NCBI RefSeq assembly: GCF_003054705.1
Contig: NZ_QAYX01000023.1
Coordinates: forward strand, 62,001-126,000
Reading direction: 5' to 3'
Origin: Opitutus sp. ER46
GTDB lineage: Bacteria > Verrucomicrobiota > Verrucomicrobiia > Opitutales > Opitutaceae
Length of the DNA stretch: 64,000 nt
Shown here piece after piece: positions 50,969 to 61,459 of the stretch. Every line of letters starts with the position of its first letter. Positions within the stretch are counted from its first letter, which is position 1. The notes beneath the pieces were generated by a model. That model was not told the DNA's origin and did no database searches. It saw nothing but the letters and a program-made list of their open reading frames with translations. The translations under genes were made by a program, and so were the position numbers.

Positions 50969-53861
50969 GGCTCATCTCCATTTCCACAGTCCGGCTTCGG
51001 GCCGGTATGCGAGGCGTCACACCAGGCATGCGGCGCTTCCTTGCCTCCGCCCGCTGCGCTTCACGAATTGTCATCTGTTGCAGGATCTGGCGTGAGCGCG
51101 TCTCGCCCAGAACCTCGTATGCCGACTGCCGTTCGGACGTACGTTGCGCGGCTCGCATCAGCTCACCTTTATTCTCAGTGAACACCCTGGCCGAGTACCG
51201 TGCACGGCTCAGGGTAACGTATACTCGACGATGGTCTGTCGCTGCAATGGAGTCCTCGCCAATAGCCGCAAGGACTACATCGACGGTTCGCGATTGCGCT
51301 GCGTCGGCTGTCACCACGTAGCCGTGGTCAACGTGACCGAAATCGCGAGGAAGTTGGCAACCGTTCGCAAGCACCAACCCGCCGTCGGCGGTGAATCCTG
51401 CCACACGCACAATGTCACCGTTGTTGACCCGCGTCCCCTTGGACCGATGCCCTGATTCCAGATCCGCCCGCGACTCGGGACTCGCCTCCGTAAATCCATT
51501 TTCGGTGATGCGCAGCATGTCACCGACCGCGACTGGCAGATCCCGAAGTTCGTATACCTGAAACTTCCGGGATTGGTCGACCGGGAGCCGGCGCGTGGTG
51601 CCGTCATTTTTAAGGACTCCGACGATTCCTCCTCTCACGTCCACTTCAGTCACTCGCACACGTTCACTCTTCCTGAACCCGTTTACGTGTTGTTTGAATT
51701 GGACGATCAAATCGGGGCTGTATCGCGCAACGCTGCCCTTCTCTGCCTCTGTCCACGCAAGCTTTACGGTTCGCTGGATCTTTCGTTCCGCGGGGTTCAG
51801 AAGCCCTCTAGCCACAAGCGCCTGCCTAATAGCCGCAGTAACCGCCGCACCTTCTTCGTGGGTCGGTGAAACGACGAGCACAGAGTTGGCGTGCGCCTTC
51901 GGCTGATCGACGCAGGCGACGTATTCCGCTGCAAGCTGGACCCACGCCTTTCCTGCACCGGATTCAACAATGCCGCCCCCCCGATCCAACAGTTTCAGAC
52001 CACGCCCCACGTTCCCGCGGCTGATCGCTTCAACCACCGCTTTCAGCTCCGGGGTTTTCTGGCGTTTGATACGATCAAGCCGCGCGACCGCGAGCCCGGC
52101 ATTCTTCTCAAGGAATGCCAACGGGTCGCCGCGGGACACTGACCTGATCTGCGATGGGTCACCCGCGAGGACGACGCGCTCAACGCCTCTTGCACGGGCC
52201 AGACGAAGCAGCGCGAGCATGTCACGATTTCCGACCATTCCTGCCTCGTCGATCCAAAGCAGAGCGCCCCTCAACGCTGCATGTCTCGATTCGTCGGCCA
52301 GGAGCTTTGCGATCGTCTCGGCATCCCAAAGCCCCTCTTCGCGCAGCACGCCGCGTGCGGCCTTTGCGGTCGGAGCGCAGGCAATCATTCTCTGACCGCG
52401 AGCTTTCATCGCCGCACGAATCTCGTGCAGCAGGGTAGTCTTTCCTGTGCCCGCGCGACCTATCACACCGACGATCCAATCCTGGGAGTGCAGAACATGC
52501 CTGATGGCACGGCGCTGTTCCTCGGCATCCTTCGTTTCGGCGCCGAGAAGCGGATTCTGGAAGCGGTAGTCTTGTGCAAACAGCGGCGGCACTGTGCCTC
52601 GTCCATTCCGCACTATGGCCATCAGCGTTGATTCCTCGGCCAGCACATCACGCGTTGTCACCTGGTTCTCGCCATCCACCACTGCGCGCAGGAGTTCGTC
52701 CGTCCTGTCGACTTCATCCCGGACCGTCTGGACACGGACCTGTCCCACCGCACGCATGAGCGCTCGGGCGAGCAATCGCTTTTCGGAGACGACGGAAGCG
52801 CGTTCAAGCTCGTGCGCCAGGGCATAGCGGACTGCCGCGCTGGCAGCGTCGGGACTGTCACGCTCCAGCGCCGGGGCGTTGCTCAAAGCCGATTCGGCCA
52901 GCGCTTCCAGCTGACGGCTTTCCTCCTGACTGAGAAAGCCACGCCAGATCTCCCTGAGCTGCTGCATTCCGATCGCAGGGTTCTTAGCCCTCCGGGTCAA
53001 CGCGCCCAGCGCGTCCTTTGCCGCGCCGCTCGTGATCCCCAGTTCCCGTGCCAGCGCCTCGATCTCCTTTGTTCGGCGAGAAAACACCTCGCAAAGGCTG
53101 CGCGGCACACCTGCCACTTCGAAGCCATCGGCCGTCGGTGTTATGTTGAATCCCAGCCTCTGGAGTTCACCGGCAAGACGCACGTGATAGGCCGCCTGAA
53201 AGTAGGGCGCATCACGTTTGATCCGCATGAACTCTCCGGCCTTCCACTGCTCCTCAACCTCGTCGAACGTCGCGTTCACGACATACACGTGACAATGCAG
53301 ATGAGGATCCGGGATGGCGACACGTCCATCCTCCCCACGGAGCGCATTCAGCTCCGGAAACATTCCCAGCAGTTCGGCCTCTGTTCTTTTGTCCATCGCA
53401 GTCGGACGCGTGGTAAAGTGCAGGAACTCCGCCCAGATCATGTTCCCGGTCTTTCGGTCGCTGAAGGCACCGCTCTTGCGCACACGGGCGTGCATCACCT
53501 CTTCCATCTCCCGCAGTGTCTCTCGGAACGCTGTCTGCATCGCGCTGATGATCCGGTCATCGCGTGTGAGCGCGTGGAGAACCGAGACACTTTTGGGCAC
53601 GTCGAACGTGAAGTCATACCCCGGCCTCCGGTTCGTGACCATGCGTGCCGTCAACCGTGTGCCCTCCGGCTTTTTGTTCTCCAGGAGCGCCACGAAGGCG
53701 TCGCGATCAATCCTGCCCTCCAATCCAAGCCGCTCCGCTCCACGGCCACCCCACATGCCGGCGATCTCCTGCTCGTCGCAATAATAGTCACCGCGCGAGA
53801 GGGACTCGTCGAAGTACCTTTTCGCGGCGTCTGCCGATTCACTCTGTGTGATTCGAAGCAT
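50961..53861 (-). CDS. MobF-family relaxase-helicase (TrwC/TraI type)
   Basis: 966 residues. The relaxase half has an N-terminal tyrosine cluster (Y17 in AKRYFDESLS, Y26-Y27 in RGDYYCDEQE) and the three-histidine metal site DPHLHCHVYVVNATFDE at 185-201. The helicase half has Walker A VIGRAGTGKTTLLHE at 467-480, LLWIDEAGMVGNRDML as Walker B, and the RecD-type end ADAAQSRTVDVVLAAIGED with YVTLSRARYSARVF. It would nick oriT, stay bound to the strand and unwind it during transfer. The gene diverges from the coupling-protein gene. Confidence 0.95.
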   Translation of the reverse strand: MLRITQSESADAAKRYFDESLSRGDYYCDEQEIAGMWGGRGAERLGLEGRIDRDAFVALLENKKPEGTRLTARMVTNRRPGYDFTFDVPKSVSVLHALTRDDRIISAMQTAFRETLREMEEVMHARVRKSGAFSDRKTGNMIWAEFLHFTTRPTAMDKRTEAELLGMFPELNALRGEDGRVAIPDPHLHCHVYVVNATFDEVEEQWKAGEFMRIKRDAPYFQAAYHVRLAGELQRLGFNITPTADGFEVAGVPRSLCEVFSRRTKEIEALARELGITSGAAKDALGALTRRAKNPAIGMQQLREIWRGFLSQEESRQLEALAESALSNAPALERDSPDAASAAVRYALAHELERASVVSEKRLLARALMRAVGQVRVQTVRDEVDRTDELLRAVVDGENQVTTRDVLAEESTLMAIVRNGRGTVPPLFAQDYRFQNPLLGAETKDAEEQRRAIRHVLHSQDWIVGVIGRAGTGKTTLLHEIRAAMKARGQRMIACAPTAKAARGVLREEGLWDAETIAKLLADESRHAALRGALLWIDEAGMVGNRDMLALLRLARARGVERVVLAGDPSQIRSVSRGDPLAFLEKNAGLAVARLDRIKRQKTPELKAVVEAISRGNVGRGLKLLDRGGGIVESGAGKAWVQLAAEYVACVDQPKAHANSVLVVSPTHEEGAAVTAAIRQALVARGLLNPAERKIQRTVKLAWTEAEKGSVARYSPDLIVQFKQHVNGFRKSERVRVTEVDVRGGIVGVLKNDGTTRRLPVDQSRKFQVYELRDLPVAVGDMLRITENGFTEASPESRADLESGHRSKGTRVNNGDIVRVAGFTADGGLVLANGCQLPRDFGHVDHGYVVTADAAQSRTVDVVLAAIGEDSIAATDHRRVYVTLSRARYSARVFTENKGELMRAAQRTSERQSAYEVLGETRSRQILQQMTIREAQRAEARKRRMPGVTPRIPARSRTVEMEMSHE

Positions 53862-54148
53862 GGATGAGGTTGGTTTCCAGTTGTCGTCTTCAGGTGATTA
53901 TCACTCTGGGTTCTGTCTCCGTTATTGGTGGGTTTTGCGTTGCAGGTTCTTTCCAGAATCAGGTTGGCTATTGCTCATTGTCACGGTCCCAAGTCACCCC
54001 GGGAGCCCTCAGACATCTCTCCTTAGCACCGCTAAGGCCTTTCACATTACAAATACGCGAGCCACCTGCCCGATTTCCGGAACGCAAGCTGCTTTTCCCG
54101 CCCAATCTCCGCTTCAACGCCGCGCCGGCACCAACTCTGCCACAATAA
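53862..54148. other. Candidate origin of transfer between relaxase and coupling protein
   Basis: A 287-bp gene-free divergent region. It contains a perfect seven-base stem CCTTAGC/GCTAAGG with an ACC loop at 54021-54037, and a T/G-rich stretch (TTATTGGTGGGTTTTGCG) near 53922-53940 of the kind seen beside MobF nick sites. Both diverging promoters must also lie here. The oriT assignment is from position only. Confidence 0.45.
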
Positions 54149-55594
54149 ATGCCAGCTTCTGCCGCCCCTCAGCCGAGGGATCCGCTCGACGAGATCCTCC
54201 TTTCATTTTCCAGCTCAGACCACTTCACCGTCCGCGATGCCTGCGAAGGGGTTCAGATATTCGGAGGCATTGGATCGGGAAAGACCAGTGGCAGCGGAGC
54301 CCTTCTGGCGCGGAGCTACCTGCTGGCCGGACTGGGTGGACTTGTGCTCACTGCCAAACCCGATGAGGCCGACCTGTGGCGACAGTATGCCAATCAAACT
54401 GGCCGTTCGAAAGACCTTCTGGTCTTCGATGACCGCGGGCCGTGTCGTTTCAACGCATTGGAGTACGAGTGCAAACGGCCTGGGCGCGGTTCGGGCATAA
54501 CCGAAAACCTCGTCGAACTCTTCGACGTTCTTGTTCAGGTCGCCAGCCGTACCAGTGCACCGCCTGTCGGTGAGAACGCTGTGTTTTGGCGTACCCAGAG
54601 ACGAATGCTTCTGCGTAACAGTCTTGAAGCGCTGCGGCTCGCCCGAGTTCCCGTGACGTTCGAGAACGTGTCCAAACTGATCAACTCGGCGCCGCGCACC
54701 GCGGAGGAAACAAGGGACGGCAAGCGGAAGAATTCCTTCTGCTACGAAGTGTTTCTATCCGCGGTCCAGCTGCTGGAGGCCGGCAAAATGTCGCCGGCGG
54801 ATGCACATGACTGGGAGAAGACCAATCACTACTGGGCACACGCGTTTCCGGTTATCGAGCCTCGGCAGCAAACTACGATCATCGGAAGCTTCACGGGAAT
54901 GGCCGACCCGTTTCAAAGGGGGATGCTGTGGGAGCTGTTTGGCACCACGACGACGATTCGCCCCGAAGACAGCCTGAATGGAAAGATCATCGTTCTCGAC
55001 CTGCCGCAGAAGCTCTACAACGAACTCGGCGTTTATGCTCAGGTGCTTTTCAAATTCTGCTGGCAGCGCGCGGTTGAGCGACGCAAACCTGATCGTCACG
55101 CGCTCCCGGTATTTTTGTGGATCGATGAGGCCCAGCATTTCGTCAACGAATACGACGTCGGCTTTCAGACTACTTCACGTAGCTCGCGAGTCTGCACCGT
55201 TCTGCTGACCCAGAACCTGCCAAACTATCGGTACTATCTCGGCGGCGACCAGCGCGCTCAGGCACTCACAGAGTCGCTGCTTGGAAATCTTGTGACCAAG
55301 ATTTTTCACAATAACACGTGTGCCGTCACGAATCAGTACGCCGCGGACCTCTTTGGACGCGACTGGCGCGAGAGAGTCTCATCCACCAGCAGCTGCGACG
55401 ACGGAAAAGTGAGGCTCAGCACTAATCGCGCCGACGAGCTGCGACATGTTGTCGAACCGCGCGAGTTCGCCGGACTACGAAAGGGCGGACCGGAAAACGG
55501 CTACGTCGTCGAGGGCATCATTCATCAGGGGGGCAAAGTGTTCGGCGCCTCGCATTTGAACGCACTCCTTACCGAATTCCACCAACGCCAATGA
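54149..55594 (+). CDS. Type IV coupling-protein ATPase without membrane anchor
   Basis: 481 residues. Walker A GGIGSGKT lies at 39-46 and Walker B VFLWIDEAQHF at 321-331, with GLVLTAKPDEADLWRQY and LLTQNLPNYRYYLGGDQRAQ as further VirD4/TraD-type segments. Unlike TraD or VirD4 it starts at once with the motor domain and has no N-terminal membrane helices. It should bring the relaxase-DNA complex to a conjugation channel. The next gene, overlapping by ATGA, encodes a membrane protein that may supply the anchor. Confidence 0.88.
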   Translation: MPASAAPQPRDPLDEILLSFSSSDHFTVRDACEGVQIFGGIGSGKTSGSGALLARSYLLAGLGGLVLTAKPDEADLWRQYANQTGRSKDLLVFDDRGPCRFNALEYECKRPGRGSGITENLVELFDVLVQVASRTSAPPVGENAVFWRTQRRMLLRNSLEALRLARVPVTFENVSKLINSAPRTAEETRDGKRKNSFCYEVFLSAVQLLEAGKMSPADAHDWEKTNHYWAHAFPVIEPRQQTTIIGSFTGMADPFQRGMLWELFGTTTTIRPEDSLNGKIIVLDLPQKLYNELGVYAQVLFKFCWQRAVERRKPDRHALPVFLWIDEAQHFVNEYDVGFQTTSRSSRVCTVLLTQNLPNYRYYLGGDQRAQALTESLLGNLVTKIFHNNTCAVTNQYAADLFGRDWRERVSSTSSCDDGKVRLSTNRADELRHVVEPREFAGLRKGGPENGYVVEGIIHQGGKVFGASHLNALLTEFHQRQ

Positions 55595-56637
55595 GCCAGC
55601 AAACGCACCAGTATCCCGAAACTCCAATATCCGCCCCTGACGTCCAGAAAGGAATCGAAGGGCTCAAATCAGTTATGCACGGCGGAGGCGCCTTTGATCC
55701 TCCAACGGCGGTCGTCGAGGGAGTAAAGGCAGGCAACGATATTCTCGGCTTTATCCGGATGGCTGGTTTCTGGTTCGCGCGCGGAATGATCCTTCCGGCC
55801 GAGCTGACGTTCCGCCAGCGCATCGGAGAGCGATATGTCGGCGGCCCGTGCCTGCTGGTGCTCTTGGCGTGCGTGTACCTCTTGAACGGAATGAACGCCC
55901 CCAACGGTCAGGAGTATACCCGGATGATCGATATCGGGCGTTCACTGATCATCATCGCAGTCGTCGCAATCGGCTTTGTGCTGCATGCGCGTCGGCTGCG
56001 TTCGGCCCAGAAGAACGGTGTCCACTGGCACAGCTATTCCGAAGGCGACTCATTGCTTGAGGCTCCTTTGCTTCAGCAGCTCTGGGCACGCTGGAGGGGA
56101 CCGTACAGCACAGTCTCCATCGCGAAAAACATTCTGGAACCGCTGGCGGTCCTCATCGTCGGCGTTTTCCTGCTACCCGACAATCTGAGGCTCTCGAAAT
56201 TGATCGTGCGTCCTCAGCAATTCGCTGCCGAATCCCCGCTGCCGACATACTTGATCGTGATGGGCGTCACGATGTTCGCGTATCAGTACTACTGCTCACG
56301 GATTCGGCGAGGGCAGCTGCTGGATCACCTAGACGCCGAACTCATGATCGAGGCGCTAACTGAATCGCGAAAGGGCAATCAGGCACCGGGCCTAAGGGAC
56401 TTCCTGGGTGTCGCTGTCCTTCCAGCGAAACGCATTCCGAAGGAAGAGGCTCCCGCACCGAATCCGCAGCAAAGCGCCCCTGTGCCGGCGGTCGCTCCCG
56501 CTGTCAGCACGATGCCATTCGCGAATATCCGAGTGCCCGAGACTCCTTCGACTCCGGTGACGACCCCGTATACCGAGGAGAAGCCGAAGCCGAAGAAGGG
56601 GCGCATACGCCGGTCGCCGAGAAGCGAGGTGGAGTGA
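55591..56637 (+). CDS. Membrane partner of the coupling protein
   Basis: 348 residues with four membrane helices: about 84-99 (GPCLLVLLACVYLLNG), 115-133 (GRSLIIIAVVAIGFVLHA), 181-196 (LEPLAVLIVGVFLLPD) and 216-234 (LPTYLIVMGVTMFAYQYY). The C-terminal tail is rich in Pro, Ala, Glu and Lys and cytoplasmic. It starts in an ATGA overlap with the ATPase gene. No family is recognised; the tight coupling suggests it anchors the ATPase at the inner membrane. Confidence 0.75.
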   Translation: MSQQTHQYPETPISAPDVQKGIEGLKSVMHGGGAFDPPTAVVEGVKAGNDILGFIRMAGFWFARGMILPAELTFRQRIGERYVGGPCLLVLLACVYLLNGMNAPNGQEYTRMIDIGRSLIIIAVVAIGFVLHARRLRSAQKNGVHWHSYSEGDSLLEAPLLQQLWARWRGPYSTVSIAKNILEPLAVLIVGVFLLPDNLRLSKLIVRPQQFAAESPLPTYLIVMGVTMFAYQYYCSRIRRGQLLDHLDAELMIEALTESRKGNQAPGLRDFLGVAVLPAKRIPKEEAPAPNPQQSAPVPAVAPAVSTMPFANIRVPETPSTPVTTPYTEEKPKPKKGRIRRSPRSEVE

Positions 56638-56745
56638 ATCTCGTCTTCGAGGACAGTGCGGTTTCGGGCTGGTTTCGTGTCGCGGGTTCATTTTCTTCCG
56701 GAAATTTGACCGGTCACTCGCGTATTATAAAGGGAGGACAATACC

Positions 56746-56934
56746 ATGACCATCCTGACGCTCTCAAAAAAGAACACGATCAAGCTGCCCAAGGATATTG
56801 TGCAGCTTTTGAGGGGTGCTAGGCACCTTCACGTCAAGCCAACCGCTAGCGGCTTCGCAGTCACTGCGGTCCAGATCCAGCCCGCTATCAATTTCAAATC
56901 CATTCCCGATAACAGAGCCATTTCGGTTAAGTAG
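56746..56934 (+). CDS. AbrB/MazE-like small DNA-binding protein
   Basis: 62 residues, MTILTLSKKNTIKLPKDIVQ at the start, matching the swapped-hairpin AbrB/SpoVT fold: a short strand, KLPKDIVQLL helix, then RHLHVKPTASGFAVTAV strands. A very good ribosome-binding site (AGGGAGGA) lies ten bases upstream, after a TATTATAAA stretch. No toxin gene follows, so it may be a stand-alone regulator. A terminator hairpin is directly downstream. Confidence 0.6.
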   Translation: MTILTLSKKNTIKLPKDIVQLLRGARHLHVKPTASGFAVTAVQIQPAINFKSIPDNRAISVK

Positions 56935-56957
56935 TATACGCGGGGGGGGTATAGTCG

Positions 56958-56990
56958 GAAGCAGCATCCGAAAGGGTGCTGCTTCTTTGT
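56958..56990 (+). terminator. Intrinsic terminator after the AbrB-like gene
   Basis: GAAGCAGCATCC and GGGTGCTGCTTC form a 12-base stem with one wobble around a GAAA loop, followed by TTTGT. Confidence 0.75.
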
Positions 56991-57122
56991 AGTTCAACGA
57001 CGTCATCGGGTGTCGCAGATCGGCGCAGCACCACGAGTGAACAGGCAAAATCTGGCACAGATTTTCACGTCGGTCCGTAAAAACGGGGGCTGTCTCGCGT
57101 ATTCATCTAGTGAGGATTCACC

Positions 57123-57317
57123 ATGGAAACGACTACGCCAAAAGAACTCATGTCACTGAAGGATGCGGCTTCGCGCCTCGATCTGTCCTTGCGGGCCGTT
57201 TACCGGCTCATCGCTCGTGGATTGTTGCCCCGGCCCGTCAAGGTCGGAGGAGCCTCAAAGCTCTTTGAGTCCGACATTCAGTCTTACCTCGCGTCGCTGC
57301 GCGCGCAACGAGGCTGA
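57123..57317 (+). CDS. AlpA/MerR-type excisionase-like protein
   Basis: 64 residues with a winged helix-turn-helix: MSLKDAASRLDLSLRAVYRL, then IARGLLPRPVKVGGASKLFE. This is the phage AlpA/excisionase pattern. GAGG lies nine bases upstream of the ATG. Placed 56 bp before the first integrase, it is the probable recombination directionality factor, or a regulator of the integrases. Confidence 0.85.
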   Translation: METTTPKELMSLKDAASRLDLSLRAVYRLIARGLLPRPVKVGGASKLFESDIQSYLASLRAQRG

Positions 57318-57372
57318 CACTGTCCACGCAAGCCTGGACGTAAACGCTATAATCAAGTATTATATATAAACC

Positions 57373-58869
57373 ATGTTAGCCCACGTATATCGTCCACGCC
57401 GTCGAAAAGACGGGAAAGTCGAGACTGCGCGTCTCTACCGTGGCCGATATCGGCTGAAGGGCGACTTTGCGATCACTGAAGTTCCCCTGCACACCCCAGA
57501 CAAACGGGTCGCAGAGCGTATGCTGGCCGAGATCATCGCTGAACGTGAACGCGAAAAGGCAGGCCTCATCGCCCCGAAGACCGAACGCGAAGCAGCCAAC
57601 CGCTCATTGGACGATCATCTCAAGGAGTTCGTGGCCGACCTAGGCGCCCGTGGGCGGGTCACTCGGTACACTTCCATGCTCGCCTCACGCTTTACGCGGC
57701 TTGCCACCGAATGTCAGTGGAAACTGCCATCCGATGTAACGCCACAAAGCTTCGTCGCATGGCGCTCACAGAACAAAACTCTGAGTCGTAAAACCCTGAA
57801 CGACTTTCTAGCCACGGCGAATGGCTTCCTTACATGGATGACGCGACAAGGAAACATCGCACGGAATCCTTTGGCAGACGTGGCTCGCGTGGATGTGCGA
57901 GGGCACCAGCAGCAAAGGCGTGCATTTAGCGAAGCGGAGCTTGAAAGGCTGTTTGCCGTCGCTACGCCCGACATTCGGACGCTCTACATGGCGGCCGCGT
58001 TTACCGGCCTTCGAATCGGCGAGCTTCAAAAAGTGGTTTGGGCAGACATCCATTTCGACCACGAGCGACCCTATATTGCCGTCCGTGCGTCCACTACAAA
58101 GAACCGCAAGGCTGCGATACTTCCGATGCATCCCGCTTTAGTCGAAAAGCTGCAAGCGGTTCGTCCCGACAATCCGCTGCCCGAAACAAAGGTCTTTCTC
58201 CAGCACTCCCACATGGACCGCCGTATTCGGAAGGATATGGCAAAGGCCGGGATAGCAAGGCTCGACAGCCTGGGGCGAAAGCTCGATTTTCACGCACTGC
58301 GCTACACGTTCGCAACGCGCCTTGCGGCAGGTGGAGCATCCCAGCGTGTGACGCAGGAGCTGATGCGCCATAGCGATCCACGGCTGACCGCAAACATCTA
58401 CACCGATGTCACTCAGCTACCGCTCTGGGACGCCGTAAACGGCCTAAAATGGACGAGCAGGAGCGGGAGTACCAAGGTCCCCGCTGATTCGCAGGGGCGT
58501 TGTGAGGCTAGAACAGACACAGCAATAGACCCACAAAACGGGGTCTCTGGCGGGCAAATCCAGGCATTTTCTGGCGCAGGAAAAAGCGAAGCAGAATTAC
58601 CCGCGAGCCCTCATCCCGAGAGGTTTGAGCACGTATTGGCGCAGTTTGCCAAGGGTCGGCAGAAACTCGGGGCGACAGGATTCGAAGGAGCAGCCGAGTC
58701 GCCGGCGGAGCCAGTTTTCGAACGGAATTCGGCTACTGCGACTGCTGCGAACACAGCAATAGACCCACAATTTTTGAGCACGCTTGGTCCCGTTATTGCG
58801 AAGTTGGTCGCACGTTGGGCCTCACTTCCTGAGGGATCACGGAAGGCGATAGAAGCCCTCCTCGGCTAA
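57373..58869 (+). CDS. Tyrosine recombinase 1 with C-terminal tail
   Basis: 498 residues. An N-terminal basic arm-binding segment (MLAHVYRPRRRKDGKVETAR) and SAM-like core-binding domain precede the catalytic domain, whose active residues are Arg 214 (TGLRIGEL), Lys 243, His 307 and Arg 310 (HALRYTFA), His 333 (MRHSD) and Tyr 343 (NIYTD). A tail of about 138 residues follows, with a KLGATGFE segment and LVARWASLPEGSRKAIEALL at the end. A TATAAT lies 20 bases upstream of the start. It is a close paralogue of the next gene. Confidence 0.93.
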   Translation: MLAHVYRPRRRKDGKVETARLYRGRYRLKGDFAITEVPLHTPDKRVAERMLAEIIAEREREKAGLIAPKTEREAANRSLDDHLKEFVADLGARGRVTRYTSMLASRFTRLATECQWKLPSDVTPQSFVAWRSQNKTLSRKTLNDFLATANGFLTWMTRQGNIARNPLADVARVDVRGHQQQRRAFSEAELERLFAVATPDIRTLYMAAAFTGLRIGELQKVVWADIHFDHERPYIAVRASTTKNRKAAILPMHPALVEKLQAVRPDNPLPETKVFLQHSHMDRRIRKDMAKAGIARLDSLGRKLDFHALRYTFATRLAAGGASQRVTQELMRHSDPRLTANIYTDVTQLPLWDAVNGLKWTSRSGSTKVPADSQGRCEARTDTAIDPQNGVSGGQIQAFSGAGKSEAELPASPHPERFEHVLAQFAKGRQKLGATGFEGAAESPAEPVFERNSATATAANTAIDPQFLSTLGPVIAKLVARWASLPEGSRKAIEALLG

Positions 58870-58945
58870 CGAAGACCATTCACTCCGAAGGCCTGCGGGG
58901 CACGGATGCGCGTCAGTTGGCCGCAGGGCGAAGCTGCATTTTCCT

Positions 58946-60313
<1,368 letters not shown>

Positions 60314-60526
60314 ACAGAAGAGGGGCCAACCATCCGGCCGGGAAGAGCGCTGTCAACGCCCTTTTTTGAAATTCCCGAATTCTCTCTTGCCTCACGCCTC
60401 CCGCTCCGGTGTTTTGACCAGCTCTTCGCTCCTCGGTGGGGCGGGGAATTCAACCATCAACCATCATCGATCGATCGCAAGGCGGCCCTCCGGCCGACCT
60501 GTGTGTCGGAAGATACATAGATCAAC

Positions 60527-61438
60527 ATGCCTATCAACGTCACTCCCAAGGACCTGCTCGACGCGGGTGTTCACTTCGGCCACCAGACCAAGCGCTGGAA
60601 CCCGCGCTCCAAGCCGTTCATCTTCGATCACCGGCAGGGCGTCACCATCATCGACCTCGGCAAGACGCACGAGGCGCTGACCAAGGCCTGCGAGTTCCTC
60701 GAGGACAAGGTCGCCAGCGGCGGCAACGTGCTCTTCGTCGGCACCAAGCGCCAGGCCAAGGAAATCGTCCGCGAGGCCGCCACCTCCGTCAACATGCCCA
60801 TGGTCGTCGACCGTTGGCTCGGCGGCACCCTTACGAATTACGAGACCGTCAAGAAATCCATCGCCAAGTACAAGAAGTACCAGGCCATGGAGACCTCCGG
60901 CGAAATGTCCAAGCTCCCCCGCAAGGAGGAGTCCGCCATCAAGCGCGAGATGACGCGCATGCAGAAGAATTTCAGCGGCATCGCTGACATGGGCGGCCTG
61001 CCCACCGCGATGTTCGTCGTCGACGTCAACCACCACAAGATCGCCGTCGCCGAGGCCGCTCGCGCCGGCATCCCGTGCGTCGCCATCGTCGACACCAACT
61101 CCGATCCGACCACCGTCTCGCACCCGATCCCGGGCAACGACGACGCCGTGAAGTCGGTCCGCATCATCGTCGAGACGGTCACCGCCGCCATCCAGAACGG
61201 CCTCGCCCAGCGCGAAGCCCGCCGCGCCGCCCGCGGTCAGGCCGACATCAAGGCCGCCACCGCCGGCGTCGAGACGGCCGCCGCCGCTCCGGCCGCGACC
61301 ACCGAGGAAGTCGACCTTTCCCGCGTCGAGCTCCCGCCCGAGGTTGTGCCGCTCGTCGAGGGTGAGAGCGAGACCCCCGCCGCCGGCGCCAAGAAGAAGC
61401 CGGTCCGCGCGAAGAAGCCCGCCGTCAAGGCCGAGTAA
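60527..61438 (+). CDS. rpsB: 30S ribosomal protein S2
   Basis: 303 residues, beginning MPINVTPKDLLDAGVHFGHQ and containing TKRWNPRSKPFIFDHRQGVT, VGTKRQAKEIV, VDRWLGGTLTNYETVKKSI and VVDVNHHKIAVAEAARAGIP, all hallmarks of bacterial S2. The C-terminus has a 65-residue Ala/Glu/Pro/Lys extension beyond the usual ~240 aa. It is followed 21 bases later by tsf, the standard pairing. The 213-base leader contains a short CGGCC/GGCCG hairpin near the start codon that could take part in autoregulation, which is a guess. Confidence 0.98.
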   Translation: MPINVTPKDLLDAGVHFGHQTKRWNPRSKPFIFDHRQGVTIIDLGKTHEALTKACEFLEDKVASGGNVLFVGTKRQAKEIVREAATSVNMPMVVDRWLGGTLTNYETVKKSIAKYKKYQAMETSGEMSKLPRKEESAIKREMTRMQKNFSGIADMGGLPTAMFVVDVNHHKIAVAEAARAGIPCVAIVDTNSDPTTVSHPIPGNDDAVKSVRIIVETVTAAIQNGLAQREARRAARGQADIKAATAGVETAAAAPAATTEEVDLSRVELPPEVVPLVEGESETPAAGAKKKPVRAKKPAVKAE

Positions 61439-61459
61439 TCCCCTCCGACCACGTCTTTC

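Noticed and set aside
50961-56637. Complete conjugative element with its own secretion channel
   Set aside because: Relaxase and coupling protein are present, but no VirB4-like ATPase, VirB6/8/9/10 or pilin genes exist anywhere in the island.
56746-56934. Toxin-antitoxin antitoxin of MazE type
   Set aside because: No toxin-sized frame follows; a terminator lies directly downstream, so it is listed only as an AbrB-like protein.
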